DNA from: Phytophthora colocasiae
Lineage: Eukaryota; Oomycota; Peronosporomycetes; Peronosporales; Peronosporaceae
Direction: 5' to 3'
DNA: 64,000 nucleotides
Assembly: GCA_018806915.1 (NCBI GenBank)
Contig: JAGKQI010000081.1
Span: 1,178,001 to 1,242,000 of the forward strand
Positions 10,087-22,154 of this stretch are shown piece by piece. Below the pieces are notes generated by a model. That model was given only the letters and a program-made list of their open reading frames with translations, did not search any database and had not been told where the DNA came from. Numbering within the stretch: position 1 is the stretch's first letter; the number at the start of each line of letters is the position of its first letter. Both the position numbers and the translations under genes were made by a program.

Positions 10087-11298
10087 ATGGAACAGGCTCT
10101 GCAGCTGCCGAGACTCCACTTGGCCTCGTTCGTGGCGCAGCCCAAGTTCCTCGACCCCATTGCACCGCCGACGGTGCCGTTCCCCGCTCCAACATGGTAC
10201 GAATTAATTATTCTCTCCCCCATTTTTTTTAATAAACTGAACTTAATTTTTTTATTTTGAATAAAGGTGTATGCAGAAGCCTCCCAAGTCGATTTCACTG
10301 CTGGATGTGTATAAGGAACATGTTCTCATTGCTACGGTAAGAAATATGACAAGTAGTGACAGAATGAGTGTTTAAAGCTGACAGGTTTCTTTGTTGTATT
10401 TGCAGCAAACGGTGGATCAAAAGGCGTTTTACCTCATTGGACGCAATGCCGCTGTGTGTGACATTGTACTAAGTCATTGCTCCATCTCGAGACTTCATGC
10501 GACCATTGTCCACCATGAGAAAGGCGCAACGTACTTGGTGGACCTTGGATCGGCTCACGGAACGTTCGTGGATGGATTAAAGCTGACTGCTCTGCAACCA
10601 ACACTGGTTGTGCATGGTGCCGTGTTGAAATTCGGAGGATCTTCACGCACTTACACGTTCAAGGTATGTTTTTGTTGTTGTAATGGGAAATTGAAAAAAA
10701 ATTGTGCTGAAGATGCTGTTTTGTGCAGTCATTTGACTCCCGCGAGCAGATTGCTGAAATTATCCAGAACCGCGTGGGTCTTCCGTTTGAAGAGTTGCAG
10801 CTACAGCAGAACACGATGCTAAACTCGCAGATCACGCACCGTTTGGAGCTGTCGCCGACGCGACGGAGCATGCCGCCCATGTTCCCGATGGCGCCGGTCG
10901 GTCAGGTTCCTGAGCTTCAATTGCAGCCACAGGCTCCAGATCAGGATACGTTGATGCTGATGGCGCTTGAATGCGACCGGAGAGGTAGTGCAGATGGTGT
11001 TCAGCTGCTGGGACTTGCAGGGCTTGGACCAGTAAGGAAACGCTCGCGTGGACAATCAGGGAACTCGCAGGCGTCCGGATCGTCGGATCAGAGTGGCAGC
11101 ACAGCGGACCTCAGCGTCTACCTGGACGATCCGGCCGACGAACAACAGGGTGAACCAAAGCGTGTTCACTTCTGCGGCCAACCGCCGGAGATCATTCCAG
11201 ATGCTCTTGATGAGGGGGCAGAGATGGATGACGTGGATTCAGACGCCGTACAGGTGCAGGAGGATCTACGGAGGACAGAACTGGTCAACACCGATTGA
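10087..11298 (+). CDS. FHA-domain protein, NIPP1 (PPP1R8)-like regulator of protein phosphatase 1
   Basis: NIPP1 is a nuclear PP1 regulator with an N-terminal FHA domain that binds phosphothreonine and an RVxF motif that docks PP1. Four exons: 10087-10196, 10267-10336, 10406-10663 and 10729-11298, all with GT-AG introns and consistent phases, giving 335 residues (human NIPP1 is about 350). The FHA signature residues are present: FYLIGRNAAVCDI, the S-R-L-H core, and SAHGTFVDG, where the usual N is H as in NIPP1 itself. A conserved PTW motif lies before the FHA domain. The likely PP1-docking motif RVHF follows a basic residue at about 11160, in the same relative place as in NIPP1. The C-terminal half is Gln/Ser-rich and acidic. 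The gene looks intact. Confidence 0.88.
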
Positions 11299-12140
11299 AA
11301 TTTAAGGCGCGCCTCGGATAGGGGCTTACAGGAAACGAGAAACAAACGCAAGAGCTCAGGAACTTGTGACGTACGAAGTTGAAGATGCAGCGCGTAGACG
11401 ATGGACCGTCAACAGGTGAAAGAGAGATAACGGTTTTCTCGGATTTTTATGCTGAATAAAAAAAGTTTCAGATCTTCTGGTGTGTAGCTGCATGAAGGCT
11501 ACACAAGGAATCGAGACCGCATCGCTGGGAGAAGCGAGACTCAGGATCACCACGTGGAAGTGAGAGAGCTGTCCACATACGCGACGTTTCTATTAGGCCA
11601 TTCCAGTTGACGCTGGTCGAAACTACTGAGCAAGCGTCGCCATCCCCAGCTTTTTGCTGGGTGAGTTAGTTGTTTGGTCAACTGTTGTAGGAGTATTCAT
11701 AATTTAACAGCGTGGGGAGCTCACGTCAGTGTCGGAGCGCGCAGACAGACAAAAGAAAAGGGAGCACCTGATAAGTGCCAATGAAGAAACAATAAAGTTT
11801 TGGGAGGTCTGTAGTGGCTTGAGTGTTGCTCATTGACACAAGTTGAAGAGTTCAGAAAGGTTGAAGCGTTGTTAGGCTCAATCTGAAGTTGAAGACAACC
11901 AGACGCTACGTTAGAACAACATACACATCGACACTCATCTTCTTGCCCTCAACTTGAGGTAATTCCTATGGCTTCATCACTTGTGGAAGTAAAAAGATGC
12001 TGAAGTTATGGAAAAACTTTCGTTGAATTAACGATTATCATGTGTAAAGTAAAAGCAAGATGCATGGGAAACAAGAGGCGACTCAGGTGAGAGTACAATC
12101 GGCATCTTGCCAAAGCCTAGCACCATCTACGGGCCGTAGA
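11299..12140. other. Convergent intergenic region
   Basis: Lies between the 3' ends of the NIPP1-like gene (plus) and the glucan synthase (minus). AATAAA-like signals occur near 11455 and 11790. No gene is supported. Confidence 0.5.
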
Positions 12141-15100
12141 CTACGGCGCGCTGCCAACAGGCGACTCGAACATCTGGTAGTTCGAGTGCGACTTCGCCCG
12201 CGAACGGCTGAAGTTCCTTGATCGAGCACTGCCGGGCGTGCGCGCACTGCGACGAGATGCCCGGATACGACGCAGACGTGCGCGCTCGGCCTCCATCTCA
12301 CCCTTAGTGCAGACCATACTGTTCTTGGAGGGTTCCTACAGTGAACAAAAAGTGCCGTTGCTACTACACAGCAGCCAGTTAACGCGAACAGGTAGGATGT
12401 ACTGGTCACCGCTTAGTGACTCGCTTGAGCGGATGTACGTGGCACACACGGGCAGCAGGAAAAACACCATGAAGTAGACGGTCACGTACACTGCGCGCTG
12501 TCTCGTGTTGAACAGTCCCACGCACGACACCCAAGGCACAGACGTGATTCCCAGTCCAGCGAAGAAGTAGAGCAGCAGACCAACGATCTGCAACAGCAAG
12601 TACCTGCTGTCGCCCGTCACAAACTCCGATTTGTCGTTCAGACCAAGAACAAACACTAGACCGGCCATGGGAAGCAACGTGCAGAACAGGATGCGCTTGT
12701 GGTCGATGCGGTCCATGAAGAAGAACGAAAAGAGCGCACCAAGGAACTGCAAGCCCATGCAGTTCACGAACATGTACGTCGCGTCTTCGATGCTGCGGAA
12801 CGTGTCCGACAGATACATATTGACGCAGCCCAGGAAGATACTGGAGACAAGCATCAGGAACAAACCCATCATGAACTTGAGGAACGACGTGCCGCCGTTA
12901 GCACTCGAGTCGTCGCTTCCAGCCTCTTCGTCGCGGATCATGCGTAGTTCTTCCGACACGCCCTCCTTACGACGCAGAACAGCCAGGCAACGCTCGCACG
13001 ACTCCAGACCTTCACGCATGTACACCCAGTACGGACTTTCTGGGAAGATGTAGACCGCCGGGGTCATGATCGAAAGGATAATGGTCGCAATAAACACCTG
13101 CCACACCCAGCCAACTTCGTTTGACGACGAGGAGAACCAGGCAGCGAACAAGATGCCATGATGAAGCCACTGCCCAGGAGTAGCAGCGCCTTGCCACGCA
13201 TGTCACGGGTCGAAATCTCGTAGATGTAGACAGCCAAAGTAGGTAGCAGCACACCCACAGAGCCGCCAAGCAGGCAGATACCAGGCATCAAGAAGCCTTC
13301 ACCACCGGTCGGAACTGCGCTCACACCGAGCATACCAAGTACAGTTATTAATCCACCGAAGACGATCGACAGTCGACGGCCAATAAAGTAGTTCAGAAAA
13401 CCGGCCACGAACGTGCCCACCATGCTGGCGAAGTAGAACGCGTACGTTACTGAGCCATCCCCGACGTTGCCATCCAGCAGATCGTACGTTGTAACGTAAC
13501 TTAGGAAACCAGCCGTGCTCTCAAGTGTAGTGAACAAGTGGAACAGCCAGCCACAGCCCATGCCGCCCAGCACACCCATGAAGGCAGCGAGGGAAAAGGC
13601 GTACTGCGACGAAGCTGAGACGACCTCCGAGAAGCCCTTGTTGTACATCATACGCGTTTGGATAATGTTTAGGAACGGAATCGCCGACATGACGAGAAGC
13701 GGGGCGATCATAGCTACCGCGAACACACAAAGTCGAAAAAGAATGCCAACTGCTGGAACATGCCAACAGTAGCAATCCCGAGTTCGCGAAGCTGTACATG
13801 CGTGCCATCTCGTTGATTCCGTACAGAGCAGCCATGTAGCCAAAAAACAGAGAGATCGCACGGGTGAAGCTCAAGTCAGAAATGACGAGCGTGACCACAA
13901 AGAACGCAATAAGAGCCACAGCCACCACAAACGTGTACAAGATCGCGCGGGTTGACGCCTTCATATTGCGCATCATAGCGCCGACAGCTCCGAAGAGACC
14001 CATAGCCAGAACAGTGACTACGGCAGCGCCAAACACCAGGCCGACCGTCAGGATTTCCCATTCGAGGGCCACCACGTACCACATGAGTACGAAGTGACGA
14101 CATTCACGCAAAATGACCGTGAAGCGAGCAATAGGCTTCGTGTTGTGGTACAGCTTGAGCTCGCCCTTCCACCAGCCAATCCATCCACCCACCATCACCG
14201 CGTCTTCATCCTTGTAGTCCTCTGCAGCGTACATCCACTTGGCCCAGGCCGTCACATCGGCCTTGGTCTTCTCCCAGTCGAGTCCGTCCGTGTTGAAGAT
14301 GTACGGAGACACGAGCCACACCACAGCGATCACCCAGATAGCGAACGTCTGCACACCGAAGCTCTGTGGACGTCTCACAGTATTCAAAAGCGAACGAGTT
14401 CGTCTCGCCAGCCACTGAAGTGTCACAAATGTCGAACTTGCCGAACGACAAGTAAACCAGACACAGTCCAACGAGCTCCATAGCCTTGCGGTAGTGACTG
14501 TTAGCGTACGCCTTGTATAGCAGCACGAACGTCTCACGTGTAATCTTAAATCCACGCCCCGTAGCCTTGTACTGTGCTTCGCCGTGCAGCAAGTTGTTGT
14601 CGAAGAAGTGCATAGTCGTTCCAAGCTGGAAAATGAAGAAAGCCGGACCCAGAGTGCACACCATTTCCAAGAACTGCACGAGACCGCGACGCAAACCCAT
14701 TTCAGCGAAGTACACACAAATCAGCGGCAGCGACAAGAACAGACCAGCCTGGATGTAGTACTGCGTGTTGTACACTGAGTCCATGTCGTGGAACACGCGG
14801 TCATCGAAGCCGTAGTCGAGCGAATTGTCCATGATGATCTCCGTCGTGTTCATGTTGTACACAATCTGTGTCTGCACGCCCGACAGAGCGATGTAGACCT
14901 TGCAGTACATGTACACAAACGTCGTGACGATCGTCATCCACGTGGCGTAGTAGAAACCAGTGTGTGAGTAGTACATTGAGTTCAGACGGAAGAAATCCAT
15001 GAACTGACCCATACGATGAGCTTCACGGGCCAGGGAAGTTTCGCCGGCACCGTTGGCTAATTTACCTTCGAACATCGAGATCTGCGACAGAGCCACATCA

Positions 15101-18100
15101 CGACCCTTACCACACTGCATGAACTCCACGTGGGTCACCACTCCGCCACGCAGGGTGCAGTTGAAACCAGCGAAAACATCCTCAGACAGATTAATACCCT
15201 TGGAAGCCTTGGACACACCGCCACGCGTGATAGCCAACACCTTGTCGAAAACATCGGGGTGACCGTAGTGCATACGCACGTACAGAGGATCAGCAAGAAC
15301 ACGCTGAGAAAGCGTGACGAACACCAGCTCCTGCCACGTTTTGAACTTAGCTAGAGAACTGGCGTTACCCGTGAAAATGTGCTCACGCATGCCAATAATG
15401 GACACAGGCTTCTTGGACGAGTGCAAGTCTGCCGTGCACAGGAGTTGCGGCATCTTTAGGCACTCCTCGAAGTAGTGTTGCTGGTTCATATCAATCGTTT
15501 GGACGAACTCGCCACGTGTGAACGGGATGGCGTTGTTCTGGTTCTCAGGCTTACCTTCGCCCAGAATTGGGTCGCCAGGAAGGGAATAACGGTACACTTC
15601 TACAATCTCGTCGGATTCGCTCTTGATCAGCACTGTATCGAACGATTTCTCTCCACCCTCACGCTCCACTGTATCCACATAAGCCACACGCAGGTTCGGG
15701 TACTCACGCAGGAGGTAGTCTATATCGGCAGCCTGGGCTTTACCTTCTAGACGGTGCTTGCCGTACACCTGACAGGCGCAAATGTACGAGAATTTCAGGC
15801 GGACCATGTCCTGCAGCTGGTTCTGCTTCTGCTCCCCGGACTTACCAGGACTTGAGCCAATTTCCAACCAGTGCAAGATCTTGATCGCATCCTCGTACAT
15901 CATCATGCCCTGCACGGTACGAGCCAGAGTTTGGCCACGGTACGACGCCCACAGACGGATCTCTTCGGGGTGGTTCTTCTGAGCCTCCTCGGCGGAACTC
16001 ACATCCACACGCTCCAAAAAGTTGTCCCATTCTTCCTGGTGGATTTTCGTCAAGTACTTAAGGATTGTCAGGTTCTTGCCATCCTCTTCCACCTGTTGGA
16101 AGATCGGGTGGTTCACCAGCGGGTCATTCAGGTCCTTGAGCGAGAACAACACCGTTTCAGCGTAGAACGGAGTCACAACGGAGAAACTGCGCATCTCCTT
16201 GATGGAACGGAGCTGAGGGATATCCATGACGAGCGACTTCATGAAGAAACCAAGACGACGCTGGGCCTCTGTCGTACGGGGCATCGCCTCCGACCGGTCC
16301 AGAGACAACAACAGACACGCACGCGTAGCAGCACCCATAGCAGTATCACTGCAGAATAGGTTCACAAGACCACGGGAAGCGAACATGTATCCGTTCGCGC
16401 TAGAGCAGAACTTGGAGTTGGCGAACTTGCGCTGAAGAGCAGGGTCCACGCAGAACGACTGCACACCGTTCAGGAAAGCTTCCATCTTGGAGACGAAGTT
16501 GCGAATCACACCCATCGAGTGCACACGAGCGTTCGGGATGTGTTGCGACTGCACGTCAGGGTCCGGCAGGTCCAAGATCTCTTCCAGTAGGTCAACAGCA
16601 GCAACACGAAGACTTGCCAGTTCACGCACATTGAACGACTTGAGGAAGCCGCCGCTAGAAGCGATCTCCTCGAGCATACGGAAACCATCGACCACATCAG
16701 CGTCGTCGTTGCCGAACAGAGCGCTGACAACGTACATGCTGGCAGTGAAGAACGAGCGGATAGCTGAGAGGCAGTCGTTCTCCACAAGCGTCACACGCAG
16801 CTGGGACTCGCCCTTGCCGTCCTTAGCCGTCTTGATAGCCAATCCCATAGCTTCCGTCAACTTACCAGCCGACAGGAACACTGGTTCGAACACTTCACCG
16901 GTGCTGCGGATGTCGTACTGAAGGATAGCAGCCTCCTTGTCGTCCAGCAAATCGCCCTCACGGAACGAGTTCACAATCTCATTCCACACCACAACGAAGC
17001 GCAGCATCATCTGCGACTCGTACGCAGCAGCCAGAGCGCTAGCACGGGTGGAGTCAGTTTCACTGGCAGTAGCGTCGCTCGAGCGAGCTAGAAGCGTTAC
17101 AACCTTCTGGTCGAACAACTGAGGAGCAACACGGAAAGCCTTGGTCATTTCCTTGGCTCCGCGGATCTCGCCCGTCTTCATGAGAATACCCTGGAATCCA
17201 CCGAGCAGAGCCTGGAAGATCGTGAAGTAAACCTGCGTAGCGTAGTTGAAAATGAACACCACCGGCAGCCACAGAGCGATGATAATGCCAATGTTGTGGA
17301 ACGACACCAGAGAGTTCTGGTATTCCAGCGTCATGGCGTAAATGCTCAACGTTGGCAGCATCAGCGGACGAACCAGAATAAAGTACGACGTGATGGCCTC
17401 GACGATCCACAGCAAGATCCAGAACAAAATGTACTTGACCTGGTACGAAAAAGGAGGCGTCATGTCCTGACCAACATAGCAGCTCTCACCTTCACGAACA
17501 AACTTGGCTGCAAACGTTCCGTTGATAACCTGAGGTGCGAACGCCTGTGTCAGCAACACAAGCAAACCAGGCAGGATGTAGGCACCGCAGAGCGGGTACA
17601 AATTGTCCAGCAGTGTCGTGTCCTTGTCTTCGTTCATAGGCACGTAGATCATGATTCCGAACAAAACGGCAAAGCCTCCGTTCCAAATGATACGAGTGGT
17701 AAGAGCCGTTCCGTACGTGAACGAGCGCGAGCTCGTGGCTGAACTCTCCTTAGATGTCAGCAAGTGCCATCCGTGGCAAACTTCCATGACACACTTGCAA
17801 AAGGCCATCAAACTGAGACTGAGCGGGATGGAAACAATGGCAATTTTCAAGTCCCGAGTAGTGTACGGTTCCACCACGTCACCAATCCGTCCAAATTGCA
17901 CCCACCCACTTTTACCACCGTCTGGCGAAATGGTCACTGCAAAAGCCAAGACCGAAAGGAGAACCAGGAACATGATGTTGAACTGGAAAATACGGTAGTA
18001 GTTGAGCACCAACGTGAAAATACTTCGGTGTTCGTAGAACGTCTTGCCGTGATTTTGCGTCAGTTCCTGGCCCACTTGAGTCACCGGAATGCTTAGACAG

Positions 18101-18831
18101 TGCTGTTTCCAAAAGTACTCGTTGATGTCGTCGTAATTTCGGATTTTCACGTGTTCCAAATGTTTGCCAAGCGCGTTACGACGCTTCATGTTGCTGGCTT
18201 CTCTCCAAATGGGGCGGATCACTTGATCCAAGTACCAGCCTTCAGGTTGCCGCTCATGGCCTTGAGGGTCGGCATTTACCATTGTCAGCATCTGATTGAA
18301 CAGGTAGCATACACATTCTGGCATGTGACGGACATTGGCTGCTTCTCCCCAAATAAGGAAATACAACATGACGTCCATGTACATATTGCCAGAAGGTGTA
18401 GAGTGCGGAATACCACTTCCAGTATACGTCACAGGATTCGTGTGGATAAATTTGCACCACGAACGGTAGTTAGAGAAAAGCTTGTTAGCGAGTTGCACCA
18501 GGTGCTGGTCAGCTGCGTCACTCGGCAAACAACGAGCTTTGCCGTTTGCCAAAAGAAGTAGCACGTGTTCACGCTGGTTGCTCACTGATCCTTCCTGGAA
18601 TCCGAATTTAGCCTTCAGAAATTCGCAGCAGTAATCAATGGCCGCTTCGTCGTCCGTGGACGCGCCTTTGAAGCTCGCGGGCGTCACGTCCATCGTGTTC
18701 AGGCGCTGGCTGAAGCGCTCCGAGCGCTCTGACTTGTTGCGGCGGCGATCGGCATCCAACTCGAAGTAGTTGGAGCTGGCGCGCCGGCGTCGGTCCATCT
18801 CGCCATGTCCCGAAAGTCCGCGCTGTGCCAT
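12141..18831 (-). CDS. (1,3)-beta-glucan synthase (GT48) fused to an MFS-like transporter, with four frameshifts
   Basis: GT48 callose synthases polymerise UDP-glucose into (1,3)-beta-glucan at the plasma membrane, the main oomycete wall glucan. From ATG 18831 an open frame of about 1,490 codons holds the FKS1 N-terminal region (VMLYFLIWGEAANVRHMPE), many membrane helices and the catalytic core (GKPENQNNAIPFTRGE, QTIDMNQQHYFEE, IGMREHIFTG, YVRMHYGHPD). The frame then shifts at about 14367 (+1), 13777, 13723 and 13150 (-1 each); similarity continues across each point. Downstream lie the GT48 C-terminal helices (FQTRMMYNKGFSE in place of the usual FQTRLLFNQAFSR) and twelve-helix transporter-like sequence with ISTRDMRGK and an ESPYW motif. 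A 54 nt intron (12389-12336) leads to a last exon of 64 basic codons ending at 12141. The expected length is about 2,200 residues. Either the shifts are sequence errors or this copy is a pseudogene; the long intact first part favours error or very recent damage. Confidence 0.85.
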
Positions 18832-19144
18832 GTTTAAATTCGGGAGCGCACTTGTTTGTTTGTTTTTTTCAGGACCAACAGATACCCGCGCGCGGGTCGG
18901 TAAAGGAAAAGTGCTAAAGCGACAGGGGGTTAGACACTATAGACGATAGTTAGCCTTCCTCTCTTCGCTGGGGTGTTTCCCGTTGTGACTGGGCGCTGCT
19001 CGCGATGGAGCGAAGGAAGGAGAGGGAGAACGTAGGCGATAGGGCAGGGGCTGTCGAGTCACTTGGCTTTAGTATGGAAACGGCTTGCAAATATTCAGCA
19101 CGCTCATCCAAGAGACGGGCGTGGCCGCTTTTCGACCAATCAAA

Positions 19145-19470
19145 GTGACCACGTCGCGAGACAAGCCACCACGAATCGGTTTTCCGCCCTCCATCTGCGC
19201 ACCAAGCACCCTGTACTCTGAAAGGATCAATTTGCTGCGGGGCAGTTTTGGGCCAAGGTGGCAGGAGCAAGTCAACGCTCCCAAGGCAGTATCCGTGGGT
19301 GACAGCGAAGTGGTCACACCATCGTGTGGTCACCGAAATCTCCATACAAACATCAAGTATACATCTGGGCAGTTCCAGATTTGCATTGCGGGAGCAGAGG
19401 GGCCACACCAGAGCCCTCCAACCTGCATACAAAAACCAAGTAGTTGTAAAGTGACCACTTGCGTGGTCAC
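19145..19470. promoter_or_regulatory. Cluster of five GTGGTCAC/GTGACCAC 8-mers upstream of the glucan synthase
   Basis: The 8-mer occurs at 19145-19152, 19310-19317, 19326-19333, 19451-19458 and 19463-19470, in both orientations; the last two form a hairpin with a four-base loop. This is 310-640 bases upstream of the minus-strand start at 18831. Chance would give about 0.01 copies of one 8-mer per 650 strand-bases, so the clustering is striking. Binding by a transcription factor is inference. Confidence 0.5.
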
Positions 19471-19640
19471 AGTAAATCAGGTCTCGACCCATTCTATAGT
19501 TAACTCAAGTAAAAAAAGAGTGACCGGAAACTTGTCTGACACGGATTCGGGCAATGCAGCCACGTTGGACGAGTTGGCCGTTTTCGTCACTCGGCAATTT
19601 GGACAAAAAAGCGCAGGATAGCTTCTGATTGGTTCAAACT

Positions 19641-21069
19641 CAGTGCGATTATTTTGAGAAACTTGATTGATGGCTTCGAAAATCCTGCCGGATCAAGCAA
19701 AGGCCATCAACAACATTTTTGAAGAAGTTCTTCTTTTGGCAAGATTTTGCCCAGCGTTGGCATCTGCTGGCGACACGTTTGTTACTTTCACTGCCCCACC
19801 AAGAGCTGCTTGCCATCTGATGGTAAAGCAGTCCAAACTGGCAGTCGTGCCACGGATACCTCAGGAGTCTGCGATATCCCCAGAATCTGCAGCGATCGTG
19901 TCGCTTGTCATTTGATCTGCCTTGTTGTCCAGATCAGTGACGAATCGAGTCTGTGGGTTAGAGAATCAACCAAGTTGCAGCAAGGTGAGCCATTGTGCAT
20001 TTGGATCGGCGGCCGAGCCTCAGCTGCATTTTGCCAAACTTTATCTGCTGAGATTGGACTTTGTCAGGTGACAAACATGAGCACTGCAGTAGTAGCCATC
20101 GCCAGAAACGAATCTCATGGCGCCACGCCGTTTGGTTCAGGACGGGCGACGCACGATCACTTAAGAGTAACGGAAGTTGTCGTGTCGGTTGATTTCGCTG
20201 CTACGGTTAATCTATTCACAACTGGCAAGTCCTGCAACGCCAGCGTGCTTCAGTTTTCGACTGGTCATGTACACGTTTGATTTCGGTACAAGTGGTGCCA
20301 ATAGAGTGCTGTTGGTGAGCATACCTCACGAATTCACGTAGCACGTTTTCATTGACGCAACATGTATGCTTAGATGATTGCAGATGCACGCTTCACTCAT
20401 GGTTGTACGACACCGAAAAGCTCAATCGGCGATAGAGTTAACACCAGTTCTGTTGAATCTCTTGAATCTGCTCTCTTGAGTATATCAGAATCGCTTGAAA
20501 CGGATTTTTGCTATCCTGACATGGAGGCAAACCATGACTGCTGTTGCTGCAGCCTTTAGACAAGATGCTCCTTGAACTTGCTTGGTGAGTCAGGCGAAGG
20601 CACTTCACCACCAAATTCGTGGCACCATTGCCAATGTGGCACATTATGTGCATTGACACTTGGAACTGCATTGGCCAACTCTCTTCACCATTCATTCAGT
20701 CATTCTGCGGCAGTGACTTCTGCCATCACGGCCCAGCCGTCGACTGCCCGGACTTTGAGTCCTCACTCGGTTGCATGCTGAAGATCAGTGCCAAGTTATG
20801 GGTGAGGCCCCTTGGCACGGGGTTCGTTGGTGACCCTCTACAAACAGCGATATGGATCAGAGGTCACAGCATGACGTTATGGTACTTGAAGTTCATTTTC
20901 TGCTTGGTTTCTGCCCGTGGACCTCGTAGTTCCCTTGATTCATTCGCAGAGTCTCTGCTTGGAGCAGAAGTCGATCAGTTTGGGCAAGAATGCGCTTGCT
21001 ACACCTGGTATTAACCTCCCTTTTGCCCCTGATAGTATTTTCATCACCAGTGAACACTATTCCCTTGAA
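19641..21069. other. Unassigned sequence between glucan synthase and thioesterase-like gene
   Basis: Several 60-180 codon ORFs are present on both strands, but none carries a recognisable motif. The minus strand near 20440-20700 reads like decayed coding sequence. No repeats or terminal structures were identified. Confidence 0.35.
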
Positions 21070-21084
21070 ATGATGTTTGTCTCG

Positions 21085-22154
21085 ATGAATCATCGATCCC
21101 AGCAGTGGCAAACAACACTCAACACCGACGTCCCCGTTACTGGATCAGCTTCATCCAACGAGAAGCACGATCTACCAGCCTTCTTCTTTCACGGACTCAC
21201 AGGCAACAGCACCGAAGGATTCAACTACCAGCGAAACCTTACAGCCGAGGGGCGTGTATTCGTTCCACTAGCATTTTGTGAACGAGAATGTTCCTTAACG
21301 GCACTAAATATCCAAGTGCCAATGGCCATTGCCGCCGTCCGCGAAGTGGTGGCAAACGACGAGCGCTTTGCAACCGGTTATATTTTCATTGGTCACTCTC
21401 AGGTGCAATGATGGCTCGTGCGGTGATCGAGCAAATGGACGACCACAAGGTGCACACGTTCGTGAGTCTGGCAGGAGGGGTGAATGGCATCTTCTACGGT
21501 CCTCAGGAGGCAGACCGTAACTCGATTCACGATTTAGATGCTGGTTTTGGCGCTGCAGTTCTACCCCAAAATCTGTTTGACTTCACGGGATACACGCCTG
21601 AAGGCTACCAAGGAAAAATGCAAGCGGATTTCGCTCGTCGATCTATGGATCCCGAGATCCAAGCTGCATACTCGATTACGAATTTATTACGGACACCTGT
21701 GCGTGATGTTTGGCTATCGACGAACCAGTTTCTCCCCATGATCAACAACGTGAACAAGTGTGTGTGGTTTGATTTCCATTGTCATTTGGAGAAAATCCGG
21801 CGCAAAAACAATTTTCTCAAGCTGAAGGAGGCGCATTATTTCGCGTCACCGGAGGATGGAGTAGTGTCACCATGGCAAGCGAGTCATCTTGGTCATTATA
21901 GTGAGTTGAACTCGTTGGAAGAGATCGAAAGCAAGTTTGAGACGTTAACGATCGTGGAGATGCATGATACACTCGAGTACAAAGGAGACACCTACGGATT
22001 GCGAACGCTGGATGAACGAGGAGCACTGTTCCGCTACACGGCTCGAGGTGTTCCTCATTGTTGCTGGATGTATGACTTCCCGAAGTTCCATACTAAAGGA
22101 ATGTGCGAGTTCCACCCTCTTTATGACAAATACGTGTACAAAGTGCTCTGGTAG
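21085..22154 (+). pseudogene. Palmitoyl-protein thioesterase-like alpha/beta hydrolase, frameshifted at the nucleophile elbow
   Basis: Palmitoyl-protein thioesterases remove fatty acyl groups from cysteines, usually in the lysosome or outside the cell. The frame contains the oxyanion segment FFFHGLTGN, the nucleophile elbow GHSQ, and then shifts by one base at about 21403; the second frame continues [23 protein letters not shown] to the stop at 22154. The presumed triad can be followed: Ser in GHSQ, Asp in SPEDGVVSPW, and His in GVPHCCW after GLRTLDERG. The lost base removes the Gly after GHSQ. The start is uncertain (ATG 21070 or 21085, with no clear signal peptide). A second copy lies inverted at 42728-43739 and still has GGM after HSQ, which confirms the frameshift. 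Confidence 0.78.

Noticed and set aside
9735..10298. 187-codon minus-strand ORF opposite the NIPP1-like first exon
   Set aside because: No domain, and it overlaps the supported exons 1-2 of the FHA gene.
14353..14402. Possible 54 nt or 15 nt intron in place of the first glucan synthase frameshift
   Set aside because: A GT...CAG pair exists, but removing it would delete residues that look conserved or would be too short for a spliceosomal intron; a one-base insertion at about 14367 explains the shift more simply.
18950..19492. 180-codon minus-strand ORF upstream of the glucan synthase
   Set aside because: No motif; overlaps a plus-strand ORF of equal length and the 8-mer cluster.
19667..20280. 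Plus-strand ORFs of 82 and 177 codons
   Set aside because: Composition is not protein-like, the frames overlap, and no signal peptide or domain is visible.
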